A DNA stretch of 64,000 bases from a virus: the IMG/VR virus record IMGVR_UViG_3300033148_002931, positions 1-64,000 of that record; one strand, 5' to 3'. Position 1 is the stretch's first letter. Every line of letters begins with the position of its first letter. Shown piece after piece: positions 1 to 8,946 of this stretch. A program made the translations under genes and the position numbers. The notes beneath the pieces are model-generated. The model was not told the origin of the DNA, ran no database searches, and worked only from the letters and a program-made list of their open reading frames with translations.

Positions 1-2067
1 ATGTCAATGGAAGATCACTTTTGGATGAGCGAACCATCATTAGAAAGAAGAGAAGTTGATGCTCTTTCTTACTTAGAAATGGGCGGAATAGCTTATTATG
101 GCCCTGTTTCAGATAAGTTTGATGCTTTTATGGGTTGCGCCCCTGGTACAGAGCCTAGCTTACAAGGCAAGATGGAAGAGCATCAAGGATTAGCTTTAGC
201 ATCACAATCTCAGCTAAATGCCTTAGTCGGTAATGTATATGCTTGGAAGAATGCTCAATATCCTAGATTGAATTATTATTTATCTAGTGCATTTAAGAAT
301 TTAGATATAGCACCACAAGAAATAATATCTGCTAACCTGTCTATTGATGATACACCCAAACGAATAACATTTACAGAAAAACCATTTATTCCACAAGAAA
401 TAACTTGGACATACAAGTCTAAAAACAAAACCCTATTGCAGTCAGTCACAATGCACGAGGTAACAGAGGGATTTGATGGAGATACAATAATCATTCCTGA
501 TGAGCCACCTAAAGATATTCCACCCAGAGATACTATCCCACCAATTATCATACCTCCAATTATAGTTATTCCGCCAACATTGAGTGGGGATATATTTGTA
601 GCTTCCGCTAATGCGATAAAAACAACTCCTGATTTTGCAGTCTCTACTGGTACTACTTGGATAGATAAAACAAGTAATCTAACTGGCACTTTTATTATAG
701 ATGCTTGTTATGATGAAACTGATACCAACAATGATACATTCTATGTTGCAGCCGATAGTGGAATATATAAAACAACAAATTTCCAAACTGACCCTCCCAC
801 TTGGACTAAAGTGTATGATGCGGGTACAGGTAGTGCTAGTAGTTTAGACCCACAAGTTAGACGAGTAGTAATGTCTCCTGCTAGTGGAAATCAAGTATAT
901 GCTTTGCTTAATACAAGAGAAGCGGTGGCATCATCTACAGCGAAGACGTATGTTTTGTATTCTAGCAATGCTGGTGGGAGTTGGGGACAAACAGAATTAG
1001 AAACTAATCCTGATGCAGTAGAGGATTTCAAAGTTGATAAACAAACAACCTCTATTAATAAACCGGCAGATTGGTGGTATGGACATGGGTATACTACTCA
1101 TAGACGAGAAGATGAACATGATGATGTGAACCCTTGGGGTGTAGCTATAAATGTTATTAATCCTAATGCTAATCTTAGTAATTTTGCTTTTGAATATAGA
1201 ACAAGTCAAGGAATTCCCGCCCCCGAAAGTGCTTATATAAACTCATTTTTTAATAGTACTCCAACACAAAAAGCATTGCCTTTAACTGGGATAAATAAAT
1301 TGTATCTAACACCAGCCGAAGAAATAGAAATGGGTGCTTATTTTAATACCTATTTTGGTAATGGAGCATGGATTGAGGCGGCAGAATCCGATAGTGGGAA
1401 AATGATAAAAGACCCTGATAGAGTAAGATTAGGTATTGGTTTAGCCGGTGCAAAAGACCCACCCTATGTGCAAGGGATGATAGGTTATGTCTTTTGGAGA
1501 ATGACTAATTATGATACAGCAAGAGCAATAGATTGTGGGCAACAAGATGCTCTAGTTGTTTACGTTGGTGGTGAGCTAGGTATATATAGATCGGAAGATG
1601 GTGGCGCAACTTTTGAGTTACTTATAGAAGACAAAATAGTACATGACATAGAATGTTATGTTCCTCAACCTCCTTATGATCCACAAACAAAGTGTTATAG
1701 AGATAATGGTGGAGCATATACAACATTTGATACTTATTTAATGGGTAATGCTTGGCATATAGAAACTGACCCGTTGGATGTTCCGTTGAGAATTGCTAGC
1801 CATGATACAGATGGATGGCCTGCTTTCTTGTTATCTCATAATGGAGGAGAAGATTTTAATTTAGTAAAATGTGCAGATTCGTCTGAAACAGTTAGACAGA
1901 CTGATATAACTTTGGGAAGGTCTGTTAAACAAAAAGATGATGTTATATATTGGTTAGAAGCAAGCGATATTTGTTTCTCGGATGACGATGGAATGACTAA
2001 GACATCTCGTAAAGGAGATTGGACTGATTTTGGTAGTCCTGTGGTTATTATTCCACTCAATGAGTAG
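1..2067 (+). CDS. Tail-associated protein with sialidase-like Asp-box repeats (5' end may lie outside window)
   Basis: The reading frame is open from the first base, so the true start may be upstream. The product has an N-terminal structural part, a Pro/Ile-rich linker at about residues 165-193, and a C-terminal region carrying several Asp-box (BNR) type motifs, S-x-[ND]-x-G-x-[ST]-[WF]. Examples are SSNAGGSWG near residue 320, SEDGGATFE near 530 and SHNGGEDFN near 610. Asp boxes mark beta-propeller folds of the sialidase/VPS10 type. With a long fibre gene directly downstream, a host-surface-binding tail tip or baseplate role is the simplest reading. No catalytic residues could be assigned, so enzyme activity is not claimed. 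Confidence 0.7.
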   Translation: MSMEDHFWMSEPSLERREVDALSYLEMGGIAYYGPVSDKFDAFMGCAPGTEPSLQGKMEEHQGLALASQSQLNALVGNVYAWKNAQYPRLNYYLSSAFKNLDIAPQEIISANLSIDDTPKRITFTEKPFIPQEITWTYKSKNKTLLQSVTMHEVTEGFDGDTIIIPDEPPKDIPPRDTIPPIIIPPIIVIPPTLSGDIFVASANAIKTTPDFAVSTGTTWIDKTSNLTGTFIIDACYDETDTNNDTFYVAADSGIYKTTNFQTDPPTWTKVYDAGTGSASSLDPQVRRVVMSPASGNQVYALLNTREAVASSTAKTYVLYSSNAGGSWGQTELETNPDAVEDFKVDKQTTSINKPADWWYGHGYTTHRREDEHDDVNPWGVAINVINPNANLSNFAFEYRTSQGIPAPESAYINSFFNSTPTQKALPLTGINKLYLTPAEEIEMGAYFNTYFGNGAWIEAAESDSGKMIKDPDRVRLGIGLAGAKDPPYVQGMIGYVFWRMTNYDTARAIDCGQQDALVVYVGGELGIYRSEDGGATFELLIEDKIVHDIECYVPQPPYDPQTKCYRDNGGAYTTFDTYLMGNAWHIETDPLDVPLRIASHDTDGWPAFLLSHNGGEDFNLVKCADSSETVRQTDITLGRSVKQKDDVIYWLEASDICFSDDDGMTKTSRKGDWTDFGSPVVIIPLNE

Positions 2068-2072
2068 ATATT

Positions 2073-5000
2073 ATGACTGGTAGACGTAGACTAGAGAAAT
2101 CTATATCCAAAACTAATGCACAAAAACAGAATGTTATTAATTACATCTCTGGCGTATTAGGTTTTTATATAGATGGGCGACAAGTAGTAGAAGTACCTGG
2201 CAAGGAAGGTTATGTTTATGTAAGAGTTAGAAATAATTTATCGGAAACAATAAAAGCATATAATGAACAGGTAGCTCCCGTATTTGGTTTACCCGTATTA
2301 ATTTATCGTAATAAAGATGATAAGAGAAAATGGCAAGTAAAAGGTAGAGATTTAGGAGTATATAGTCGTTGGGGCAATGAACCATATATGCCTCGACATG
2401 GTAGTACCCATGCGTTTGATGGAAGCGATATAGTGTGGGTACACAGTGAACAAATGCTTCCGTTGCAACCATTTCCTTCTGGTTCTGTTGGAAGTAGCTG
2501 TTTGATGATACATGGTGCATACCCATATAACTTCAACGATGAATGGAAATGCTTTAATACTACTGGAACTGCCGATCTGCTTGCTTATAATCCTACTGGT
2601 ACTAATGCTAGAACAGTATTAGTTTATTTAGATCAATCTACTAACTTGCTTGGTTATGAGGCGGGTAGTTATTTTAGTGAAAGCATTACAGGTACTTGTG
2701 AAGTAGTAAATGAATTACCTGATCTAACTGAAGATTATTATATTCCTATTGCAGGAATAAGGCTAACATCAACTACCTCAGTGCTGGGGTGGAATAATAT
2801 ATATGATGTAAGACCTTGGATCACCGGTGGCGGAAGTACATCTACTGGTACTTATACTACTGACCATGCCGCTCTTTCTCATTTAGATTATGCTTCTGCT
2901 GGTCATACTGGTTTCCTAGAAGATACAAATGATGTAATAAAGGATTTTCACATTGATTGGGGAACTGGTTCTAATCAAGTAGATAGTGCTGATATTCCAG
3001 ACCATAATGGGCATAATGTGAATGATACTTTCAATCATTTATTAAATAAAGGGAAAGCGGAAGCAATTACAATAGGATTAACCGGAGGATTAGGTATTAG
3101 TTGGACTTCTGGTGAGGTATATGACCAAGCTAATGATCTTTTTGTGTCTACTAATGCAGGCACTGGAATATTAACTGATAATGATGTCAACTACCTAAAA
3201 TATGATAATAGCCCTATATTAGTTATAGAAACAACTTCTTCTGAAGACGATGAGATTACTATTGCTACCTTTTCTGTTTATGACGGTGTAATAAATAGTT
3301 ATAGAGAAACAGCATTAATGAATGAAACAACAGCTAATACTCGTAGAGGGTTGAGAGCATTATTCCCTACTCGGATAATAAGTGGAATGAGTGTTAGTGA
3401 AGATACAGATGTTACTAATCCATTAGATGTAAAAATGGATGCAGGTGTATTGTATAAAGATGTTCTTGTAAAGAAAACTGCCAATGAAATACTATCTAGG
3501 AATACCAATCTTGTTAGACACTTTCATACTGGTGGAAATTGGGATTATGATACAAATGCTGAAATAGATACTGATAATTACGATGATGGGAATGACTTAG
3601 CCGCTATTCCAAATAATAAATGGGTTAAAGCATTATTTATTTACCAAAGCGAGAAAATAGGATGGATATATCCTACCGCTTATTATAATACAAAAGCTGA
3701 GGCTGAAATGGCTTCGTTACCAGGTAAGCCCCCTGGATTAGAACTTTTGCCAAGTCTTACTGCTATTGTATACACAGAGAGCGCGGCAGATTTTACTACC
3801 GCAGTATGGCAGGATGTTAGAGCGGGAATAGGTACAGAATCATTCAGTGGGGTATCAGACCATGGTGCATTAGCGGGATTGGGAGATGAAGAAGATCACC
3901 CATACGCATTATTACATGATGGTTCTCGTGCTTTGTCTGGTGCATGGGATATGGGTAGTCAAGCTCTTACTAATGTGAATATAGATAGTGGAGAAATCAC
4001 TGGAATTACTGATTTAGCAATAGCTGATGGTGGAACAGCAGCTTCTACTGCCGCAGATGCAAGGATTAATTTGGGACTTGCTGCTGGTGGAACGGGGGAT
4101 ATATGGGTAGAGAAAGCTGGCGATATTATGATAGGGGCAAACAGCACTACTTTCTTCCAGATACAGCAGGCAGATACTACTCCAGTTTTTAATGTAGATA
4201 CTACCAATGCAAGGGTGGGGGTTGGAATTAATAACCCAACATTCAAGATAGATACAGGGCAATCTACAGACAATGCTCGTATTGGATATGCAGAAATTGG
4301 AGACTGGCCTGCATCAACCACCTACGCCTATTTTGGAAACGAAACACTAGACCATTCTGCTGTGGGGAATTATGCAATAATGCAAAATACTACTGGATAC
4401 ACATTTATTAATGCCGCCTCTGCAACAAGCATATCTAATAGAATAAATAATGTAGAAAAAATGAATATTAATAATATTAGATTATATAGTGTTGTAGATG
4501 TGGGCATTCAAACCGCATCACCTGGGACTGCCCTCGATGTTCAAGGGACAGGTTTAACCGTCAACCGTAGCGCAATAGCATCTATTGGGGAAACCATTGC
4601 TACCTTTACAATATCAGATGACGCTATTGCATATATAAAAGTATTAAACGCGTCCTCTGTGGATGGGGTATTTGCACCAAGTTTTTATGCTAAAGCATCA
4701 TCTACTTATGTCCCGCTCTTTTTTATTGGTGCGGTGACAACAGATACTGGTATAAATCCTGCAATAATATTTGATGGTAGAGTGGCCTCAGCAGCTCTTA
4801 CAGCACGACCCATTATTGATTTTAGAAGTTATGGTAATTCTAAAATGCTTATTGACGCTAGTGGCAATGTAGGGATAGGTGAATCTATTCCATTAGCAAG
4901 ATGTCATATTAAAGGTTCTGCAGATGACCAACAACTAATAATCCAAGCTCACTCTTCTCAAACAGCTAATATAGTAGAGGTACAAGATAGTAGTGATAAT

Positions 5001-5336
5001 GTAAAACTAGCGATTGCGGGTAATGGATTAGATTTAGTTTTAGATACAACCACAGGCACTAAAATTGGGACGGCTACAAATCAGAAACTAGGCTTTTATA
5101 ACGCAACTCCAATTGTCCAACCAACCGAGATAACAGACGAGCTTACTACTATCACTCACACAGCACCAGGCACTCTCGATTATGCTATTCAGGATTTGAC
5201 TAATAGTTCGCCTTTCGGGTTTGTGACTAAAGATGAGGGTAATACGGTCTTGTCAGTTATAGCCAACTTACAAACAAGAGTAAACGAATTAGAAACAGCA
5301 TTGGCAAGTTTAGGATTATTAGCTGATGCAGACTAG
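2073..5336 (+). CDS. Long tail fibre protein
   Basis: 1087 residues, starting 5 bp after the preceding stop. It contains short motifs common in phage fibres: DHAALSHLDYASAGHTGF near residue 265, a DHPYALLHDGSRAL-x-GAWDMG block near residue 610, and VG(I/V)-type repeats in the last third. The C-terminus is a short heptad-like stretch (about 1055-1087) that could trimerise the fibre. The low-complexity, Gly/Thr/Asn-rich composition is typical of a beta-structured receptor-binding fibre. No peptidase-chaperone domain was recognised. Confidence 0.85.
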   Translation: MTGRRRLEKSISKTNAQKQNVINYISGVLGFYIDGRQVVEVPGKEGYVYVRVRNNLSETIKAYNEQVAPVFGLPVLIYRNKDDKRKWQVKGRDLGVYSRWGNEPYMPRHGSTHAFDGSDIVWVHSEQMLPLQPFPSGSVGSSCLMIHGAYPYNFNDEWKCFNTTGTADLLAYNPTGTNARTVLVYLDQSTNLLGYEAGSYFSESITGTCEVVNELPDLTEDYYIPIAGIRLTSTTSVLGWNNIYDVRPWITGGGSTSTGTYTTDHAALSHLDYASAGHTGFLEDTNDVIKDFHIDWGTGSNQVDSADIPDHNGHNVNDTFNHLLNKGKAEAITIGLTGGLGISWTSGEVYDQANDLFVSTNAGTGILTDNDVNYLKYDNSPILVIETTSSEDDEITIATFSVYDGVINSYRETALMNETTANTRRGLRALFPTRIISGMSVSEDTDVTNPLDVKMDAGVLYKDVLVKKTANEILSRNTNLVRHFHTGGNWDYDTNAEIDTDNYDDGNDLAAIPNNKWVKALFIYQSEKIGWIYPTAYYNTKAEAEMASLPGKPPGLELLPSLTAIVYTESAADFTTAVWQDVRAGIGTESFSGVSDHGALAGLGDEEDHPYALLHDGSRALSGAWDMGSQALTNVNIDSGEITGITDLAIADGGTAASTAADARINLGLAAGGTGDIWVEKAGDIMIGANSTTFFQIQQADTTPVFNVDTTNARVGVGINNPTFKIDTGQSTDNARIGYAEIGDWPASTTYAYFGNETLDHSAVGNYAIMQNTTGYTFINAASATSISNRINNVEKMNINNIRLYSVVDVGIQTASPGTALDVQGTGLTVNRSAIASIGETIATFTISDDAIAYIKVLNASSVDGVFAPSFYAKASSTYVPLFFIGAVTTDTGINPAIIFDGRVASAALTARPIIDFRSYGNSKMLIDASGNVGIGESIPLARCHIKGSADDQQLIIQAHSSQTANIVEVQDSSDNVKLAIAGNGLDLVLDTTTGTKIGTATNQKLGFYNATPIVQPTEITDELTTITHTAPGTLDYAIQDLTNSSPFGFVTKDEGNTVLSVIANLQTRVNELETALASLGLLADAD

Positions 5337-5348
5337 GAGAATAAAATT

Positions 5349-5687
5349 ATGACAGCAACAATTACAATAGATGGAACACAATCAACTCTAATAATAGAAT
5401 ATACAGCACTCAAAGAGAAAGTGAACTCAACTGCTGACGATGCCGTTCATTGTCTATTTGATAGGAATTTCTTAGGAAGCAAAATAGAGATAATAGAAGA
5501 TATAGAAGGTGGGAGTACAAAATCTGATTGGGAAGATGTAACTACTGCACAGAAATTGAGTATCTTGGATGATTATGTAAAGAAAACTATTCTAGGATTA
5601 GCTAAACAATATTATATTGATGACGCTAAGTCTGATGCTCAAGTAATTGCAGAAACAGAAATAGAAACTAAATATATAGGAGAATAA
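5349..5687 (+). CDS. Small protein downstream of tail fibre, function unknown
   Basis: 112 residues with a clear AGGAG about 8 bp before the ATG. The N-terminal third is beta-like and the C-terminal half looks helical and acidic. It lies between the fibre gene and a 59-residue gene with tight spacing, so it is probably a late-expressed tail or fibre accessory protein. No family recognised. Confidence 0.75.
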   Translation: MTATITIDGTQSTLIIEYTALKEKVNSTADDAVHCLFDRNFLGSKIEIIEDIEGGSTKSDWEDVTTAQKLSILDDYVKKTILGLAKQYYIDDAKSDAQVIAETEIETKYIGE

Positions 5688-5689
5688 AT

Positions 5690-5869
5690 ATGACAAACGA
5701 AGAACAAGCTAAAGCACAAGAGTTCTTGGAAGAATACCAAGCATTATGCGCAGAGTATGGATTACAAATCGTTTCCTCCCCAGAGTGGAGAGCAAGGGAT
5801 GATGGAACATGGTCTATGCTTGTACGACAGCAAATAGGGAATTATGTTCCACAAAATAGTTCACAATAA
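5690..5869 (+). CDS. 59-residue protein, function unknown
   Basis: A short frame that starts 3 bp after the previous stop and whose stop overlaps the next start (TAATG). The N-terminus is helical and acidic (EEQAKAQEFLEEYQ) followed by W/R-rich sequence. The tight coupling on both sides argues that it is real. Function cannot be inferred beyond membership of the tail-accessory operon. Confidence 0.65.
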   Translation: MTNEEQAKAQEFLEEYQALCAEYGLQIVSSPEWRARDDGTWSMLVRQQIGNYVPQNSSQ

Positions 5870-6789
5870 TGTTCAAAACATTCCTTCCGGTAATTCTCAA
5901 GCCTAAGAAACAACCTAAAGTATTAGGCACTCAAATAGAGGGCAAAATAGTTCCTGAACAAGTTGCTCCAAGAGCTTGGATACATAAGGCTATCAAGTGG
6001 TTTGAATGTGAGTTATCTGAAGGTAATATTGTATGGACACAAAAATTATTGGATATATATGAGTTCTTACAAGATAGAGATGTAGTTTGGGGAACAAGAG
6101 GATGCGCTGAGTATGCTAGAGAGATACCAGAATATCCAAACAGCCCGCCAAAGGTAGAATATTATGCTAAGTATGCTAATCTAGTTATAAAAGCTATTGA
6201 AGATTTTAATCTAAAATATGTGGAGGTTTGGAATGAACCAGATACAGACCCACATTATATGTCTTCCGAAGCACGCCCTTATTATGGGGGATGGGGAACA
6301 TGGGATAATCCATACCAAGGTGGAGTATATTATGGAGAATTTCTTAGTATAATTTATCCAATTATCAAATCTGCTTACCCTGATGTAACAATAATTGCTG
6401 GTGCATTAGCTTGCCATGAATATACAGAACCATTTCTAGAAGGATTTGCTCAATTTGAATATGATGCTATTTCTTTTCATGCTTATCCTTATTGGAAACA
6501 GAGCTTAGACACAATGAAACAGCATGTTTCTATGATTAGACAGTATACAGATTGTCCATTATATTGCACTGAGACAAGTCTAATCAAATATGATAGTATT
6601 ACTAATCCCGAATTCGAGAATGACCAAGCCGATTATTGGGATTATGTAATACAAAAAGGATATGAGCTTGAACTAACTGGATTATTCTGGTATAGTATGG
6701 ATAGTGAATGGAAATGTACTAACTTGGTTAGTCATAGTAGAAAGAAACCAGCATGGGAAAGATATTGGAATAGTTTATCATGGAAGTAA
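5869..6789 (+). CDS. Clan GH-A glycoside hydrolase (GH5/GH39-like)
   Basis: 306 residues with the layout of a (beta/alpha)8 glycosidase. EVWNEPD near residue 122 carries the conserved Asn-Glu pair of the acid/base, and YCTETS near residue 227 places the second Glu where the nucleophile is expected. The N-terminus (FLPVIL followed by Lys/Pro) is hydrophobic but too short for a clear signal peptide. Lying directly after the fibre genes and before a small membrane protein, it could be a virion-associated depolymerase or a cell-wall glycosidase; the exact GH family and substrate are not decidable here. The coding end overlaps the next small frame. Confidence 0.75.
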   Translation: MFKTFLPVILKPKKQPKVLGTQIEGKIVPEQVAPRAWIHKAIKWFECELSEGNIVWTQKLLDIYEFLQDRDVVWGTRGCAEYAREIPEYPNSPPKVEYYAKYANLVIKAIEDFNLKYVEVWNEPDTDPHYMSSEARPYYGGWGTWDNPYQGGVYYGEFLSIIYPIIKSAYPDVTIIAGALACHEYTEPFLEGFAQFEYDAISFHAYPYWKQSLDTMKQHVSMIRQYTDCPLYCTETSLIKYDSITNPEFENDQADYWDYVIQKGYELELTGLFWYSMDSEWKCTNLVSHSRKKPAWERYWNSLSWK

Positions 6790-6887
6790 ATGCAATACTT
6801 TTATTTCTAACTTTTTTAGTTTTCATTTTATATCTTTTGATATTAGTTTTCTTTGGAAGCTACCTATTATGGATATTATTTATATAG
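6780..6887 (+). CDS. 35-residue single-pass membrane protein (holin- or spanin-like size)
   Basis: The ATG overlaps the last codons of the glycosidase gene. The product is almost entirely hydrophobic (Leu/Ile/Phe from residue 5 to the end), a single membrane segment with an acidic N-terminus. The stop is followed at once by GGAG, the ribosome site of the next gene. Overlap and spacing support a real gene; a role in lysis or membrane anchoring is a guess. Confidence 0.5.
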   Translation: MEVNAILLFLTFLVFILYLLILVFFGSYLLWILFI

Positions 6888-6896
6888 AGGAGATAT

Positions 6897-7784
6897 ATGG
6901 CGAAATCTAAACGATGTATAGTTGTTGCAGAGAGTGACTCGCATGGGGGTAATAAGTTGGGGTTACTCAATCCTAATACTGTGCTTCCTAAGGAGGAAAT
7001 ACATGAAGATGGAGAAACAATTTCAGAATGGGTACAACCTACCCTTACAAAAACACAAGAACGATTATGGGAAATAAGACAAGATGGAATAAAGAAAGTA
7101 AGTGATTTAGCAAATAGAGACCCTATTCATGTGCTTGAATTAGGTGATCTGACACAAGGAAATAAATATCCTAATGAGCTAGTTAGTTCCAGAGATGGAG
7201 ATCAATCGCTAATAGCATATTATAATATGCTCCCTTGGTATAAAGAGAAAAATGTAAAGTCAGTAACTTATAGTAAAGGTACTGGCGGTCATACATTTGG
7301 ATTTGCTTCTTCTGAGATAAATGTATGTCATAGACTTAAGAAAGAATATCCAAAGATACAATCAGAAATAGCGTATCATTGGTTGTTAGATATTGATGGT
7401 GTAATATTTGATACTGCTCATCATGGGCCGAGTGCCGGTATTAGGCATTGGCTAAAAGGTAACACTGCTAGATATTATCTCAAAGACTTAATGTATACAG
7501 AGTTCTTTGCAGGACGCAGACCACCTGATATAGTATTGAGGGCACATTATCATACTTATCTAAAAGAGTTAGTTACAATGACATTTCAAGATAAGGAATA
7601 TGAAAGTTGGATATATGTATTGCCTCCTCTTTGTGTACCAGGAGATTTTGCAATACAAATAATTAGAAGTGTTTATTCAATTCAAGCTGGAATATTAGCA
7701 TGGGAAATAGTGGATGGACAAATTCGTAAAGCGTATAAGTTTACACAGAGTTTTGATACAAGGATTAAAGCAAAATTATTATGA
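6897..7784 (+). CDS. Calcineurin-like metallophosphoesterase
   Basis: 295 residues. Metal-ligand motifs of the metallophosphoesterase fold appear in order: ESDSHGG near residue 12 (D-x-H), LGDLTQG near residue 82 (GD), TAHHGPS near residue 177 and RAHYHTY near residue 219 (H-x-H). GGAG precedes the ATG by 5 bp. Such enzymes hydrolyse phosphomono- or diesters (nucleic acid ends, cyclic nucleotides or phosphoproteins). It lies in the tail-side late operon and is coupled by ATGA to a winged-helix gene. The substrate is unknown. Confidence 0.8.
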   Translation: MAKSKRCIVVAESDSHGGNKLGLLNPNTVLPKEEIHEDGETISEWVQPTLTKTQERLWEIRQDGIKKVSDLANRDPIHVLELGDLTQGNKYPNELVSSRDGDQSLIAYYNMLPWYKEKNVKSVTYSKGTGGHTFGFASSEINVCHRLKKEYPKIQSEIAYHWLLDIDGVIFDTAHHGPSAGIRHWLKGNTARYYLKDLMYTEFFAGRRPPDIVLRAHYHTYLKELVTMTFQDKEYESWIYVLPPLCVPGDFAIQIIRSVYSIQAGILAWEIVDGQIRKAYKFTQSFDTRIKAKLL

Positions 7785-7996
7785 TAGAACAAAACAACGA
7801 AATATGGAACGAAATAATAGAAATAACAAAAGAAAGATACCAGCCTCAGCAACCAAACGAATTAACAACGATACAGTTCAGCGAACAAAATAACATTCCT
7901 AAGCGAACTGCACATGATATACTCAAGAAATATGTCAAGGAAGGTAAATTGAAAGTAAGACGATACAAAAATCATAATCTCTATTCCCCCGTATAG
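7781..7996 (+). CDS. Small winged-helix DNA-binding protein
   Basis: 71 residues, starting inside the stop of the phosphoesterase gene (ATGA). The central part, IQFSEQNNIPKRTAHDILKK, reads as a helix-turn-helix, followed by a beta wing (GKLKVRRYKNHNLY). It could be a regulator or a sequence-specific partner of the upstream phosphoesterase. The pairing is inferred from coupling only. Confidence 0.65.
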   Translation: MIEQNNEIWNEIIEITKERYQPQQPNELTTIQFSEQNNIPKRTAHDILKKYVKEGKLKVRRYKNHNLYSPV

Positions 7997-8019
7997 TATA
8001 ATAGAGGTTGGAGGTAATT

Positions 8020-8325
8020 ATGCCTGGTGTAAAAGAATTTTATTATAGTAACTTTATTTACAATGATATTGGACACGTTACTGGGTCTACTACATCTCAT
8101 CAGTTTCCTGATGTGTATGGTGCGGCAGTAATGTTTAAGGCGCATTCAGATAATGTTGGCCCTTTCTTTATTGATGATGTATCTGGTACTACCGTAACTG
8201 GATGGGAAGTAGAAGCAGGTGGACAAACTGACATATTCCCTCTAGCAAATTACAATTTAGATAATTTATATTATACTGGGTGCAGTGGATCGACTGACCA
8301 ATTAACTTATTGGGTATTCCGATAA
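8020..8325 (+). CDS. Small beta-rich late protein, possibly structural
   Basis: 101 residues. The start at 8020 is chosen because GGAGG lies 5 bp upstream; a TTG four codons earlier overlaps that site. The same GGAGGTAATTATG start context precedes the major capsid gene, suggesting high late expression. The sequence is rich in Gly, Thr, Asp and aromatic residues. A possible TATAAT at 7997-8002 lies just upstream. It is the last plus-strand gene before a terminator. Decoration or fibre-tip roles are possible but unproven. Confidence 0.7.
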   Translation: MPGVKEFYYSNFIYNDIGHVTGSTTSHQFPDVYGAAVMFKAHSDNVGPFFIDDVSGTTVTGWEVEAGGQTDIFPLANYNLDNLYYTGCSGSTDQLTYWVFR

Positions 8326-8339
8326 TTCAAAAATAAAAT

Positions 8340-8363
8340 AGCCCCAAAATTTGAATTGGGGCT
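8340..8363. terminator. Hairpin between convergent modules
   Basis: AGCCCCAA pairs with TTGGGGCT (8-bp stem, 8-nt loop). It sits between the convergent stops of the plus-strand tail module and the minus-strand RuvC gene, with A/T tracts on both sides, so it probably terminates both transcripts. Confidence 0.75.
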
Positions 8364-8391
8364 GTCACTTATTAAGTTATATTTTATCTTT

Positions 8392-8946
8392 TTAATAATA
8401 AATACATGATAATGCGGCAAGGGCATCATTAGGTAATCCAGACCATACTTCTTGCGCTTTAATCTTTCCGTTACCAAAGACATTCTTTCTAATGCTATTA
8501 GGGGCTATTATTTGAACATCAAATCTATGATCTTTTCCCCATATAGCCATAGTAGCTCTAGCTTCTCCTAATTCTACTTGTCTAAATCTAGCCCCAAAAG
8601 CAGAACCTTCGATAATCATTTTTCTTGGTTCAATAACACGAGTAGGGAAGCCTATTCCTACATTAAGCAACAATGACATAATACCTCGGAAATTATCTAT
8701 TCTTATTATGGGGTCTTTATCCCTTACCATCTTTACTTGATAAACAATAAGGTTATTAGCAAAATAATGCGCAAATCCTAGGTTGACCGTGCCAGGATCA
8801 CAGCCGATAATCTGTCCATTATAATCAATCGGTTTCGGTGGAATTATCTTGTAAATTTGTGTCGTTACTGTTTTCAGTTTCTGTACTGATTGGTTCAATA
8901 TTTTTATCTCTTTTTGTTCTACTTTCTTCTTGTCTTGCTTTCTCAT
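8392..8946 (-). CDS. RuvC-like Holliday junction resolvase
   Basis: 184 residues. RNase H-fold active-site landmarks are present: IIGCDPGTVNLGFA near residue 46 (first Asp), MIIEGSAFGAR near residue 111 (Glu) and PNDALAAL at the C-terminus (last acidic). The enzyme would resolve recombination or replication intermediates before packaging. The only ATG gives a 122-bp overlap with the recA-like gene and a Lys-rich, possibly untranslated N-terminus. The conserved core begins near residue 44, just after the RecA stop, so a non-canonical start there cannot be excluded. Confidence 0.8.
   Translation of the reverse strand: MRKQDKKKVEQKEIKILNQSVQKLKTVTTQIYKIIPPKPIDYNGQIIGCDPGTVNLGFAHYFANNLIVYQVKMVRDKDPIIRIDNFRGIMSLLLNVGIGFPTRVIEPRKMIIEGSAFGARFRQVELGEARATMAIWGKDHRFDVQIIAPNSIRKNVFGNGKIKAQEVWSGLPNDALAALSCIYY

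Noticed and set aside
276-689. Long opposite-strand frame within the tail gene (and many similar ones)
   Set aside because: These are mirror frames of well-supported genes, with no ribosome site and no protein-like motifs.
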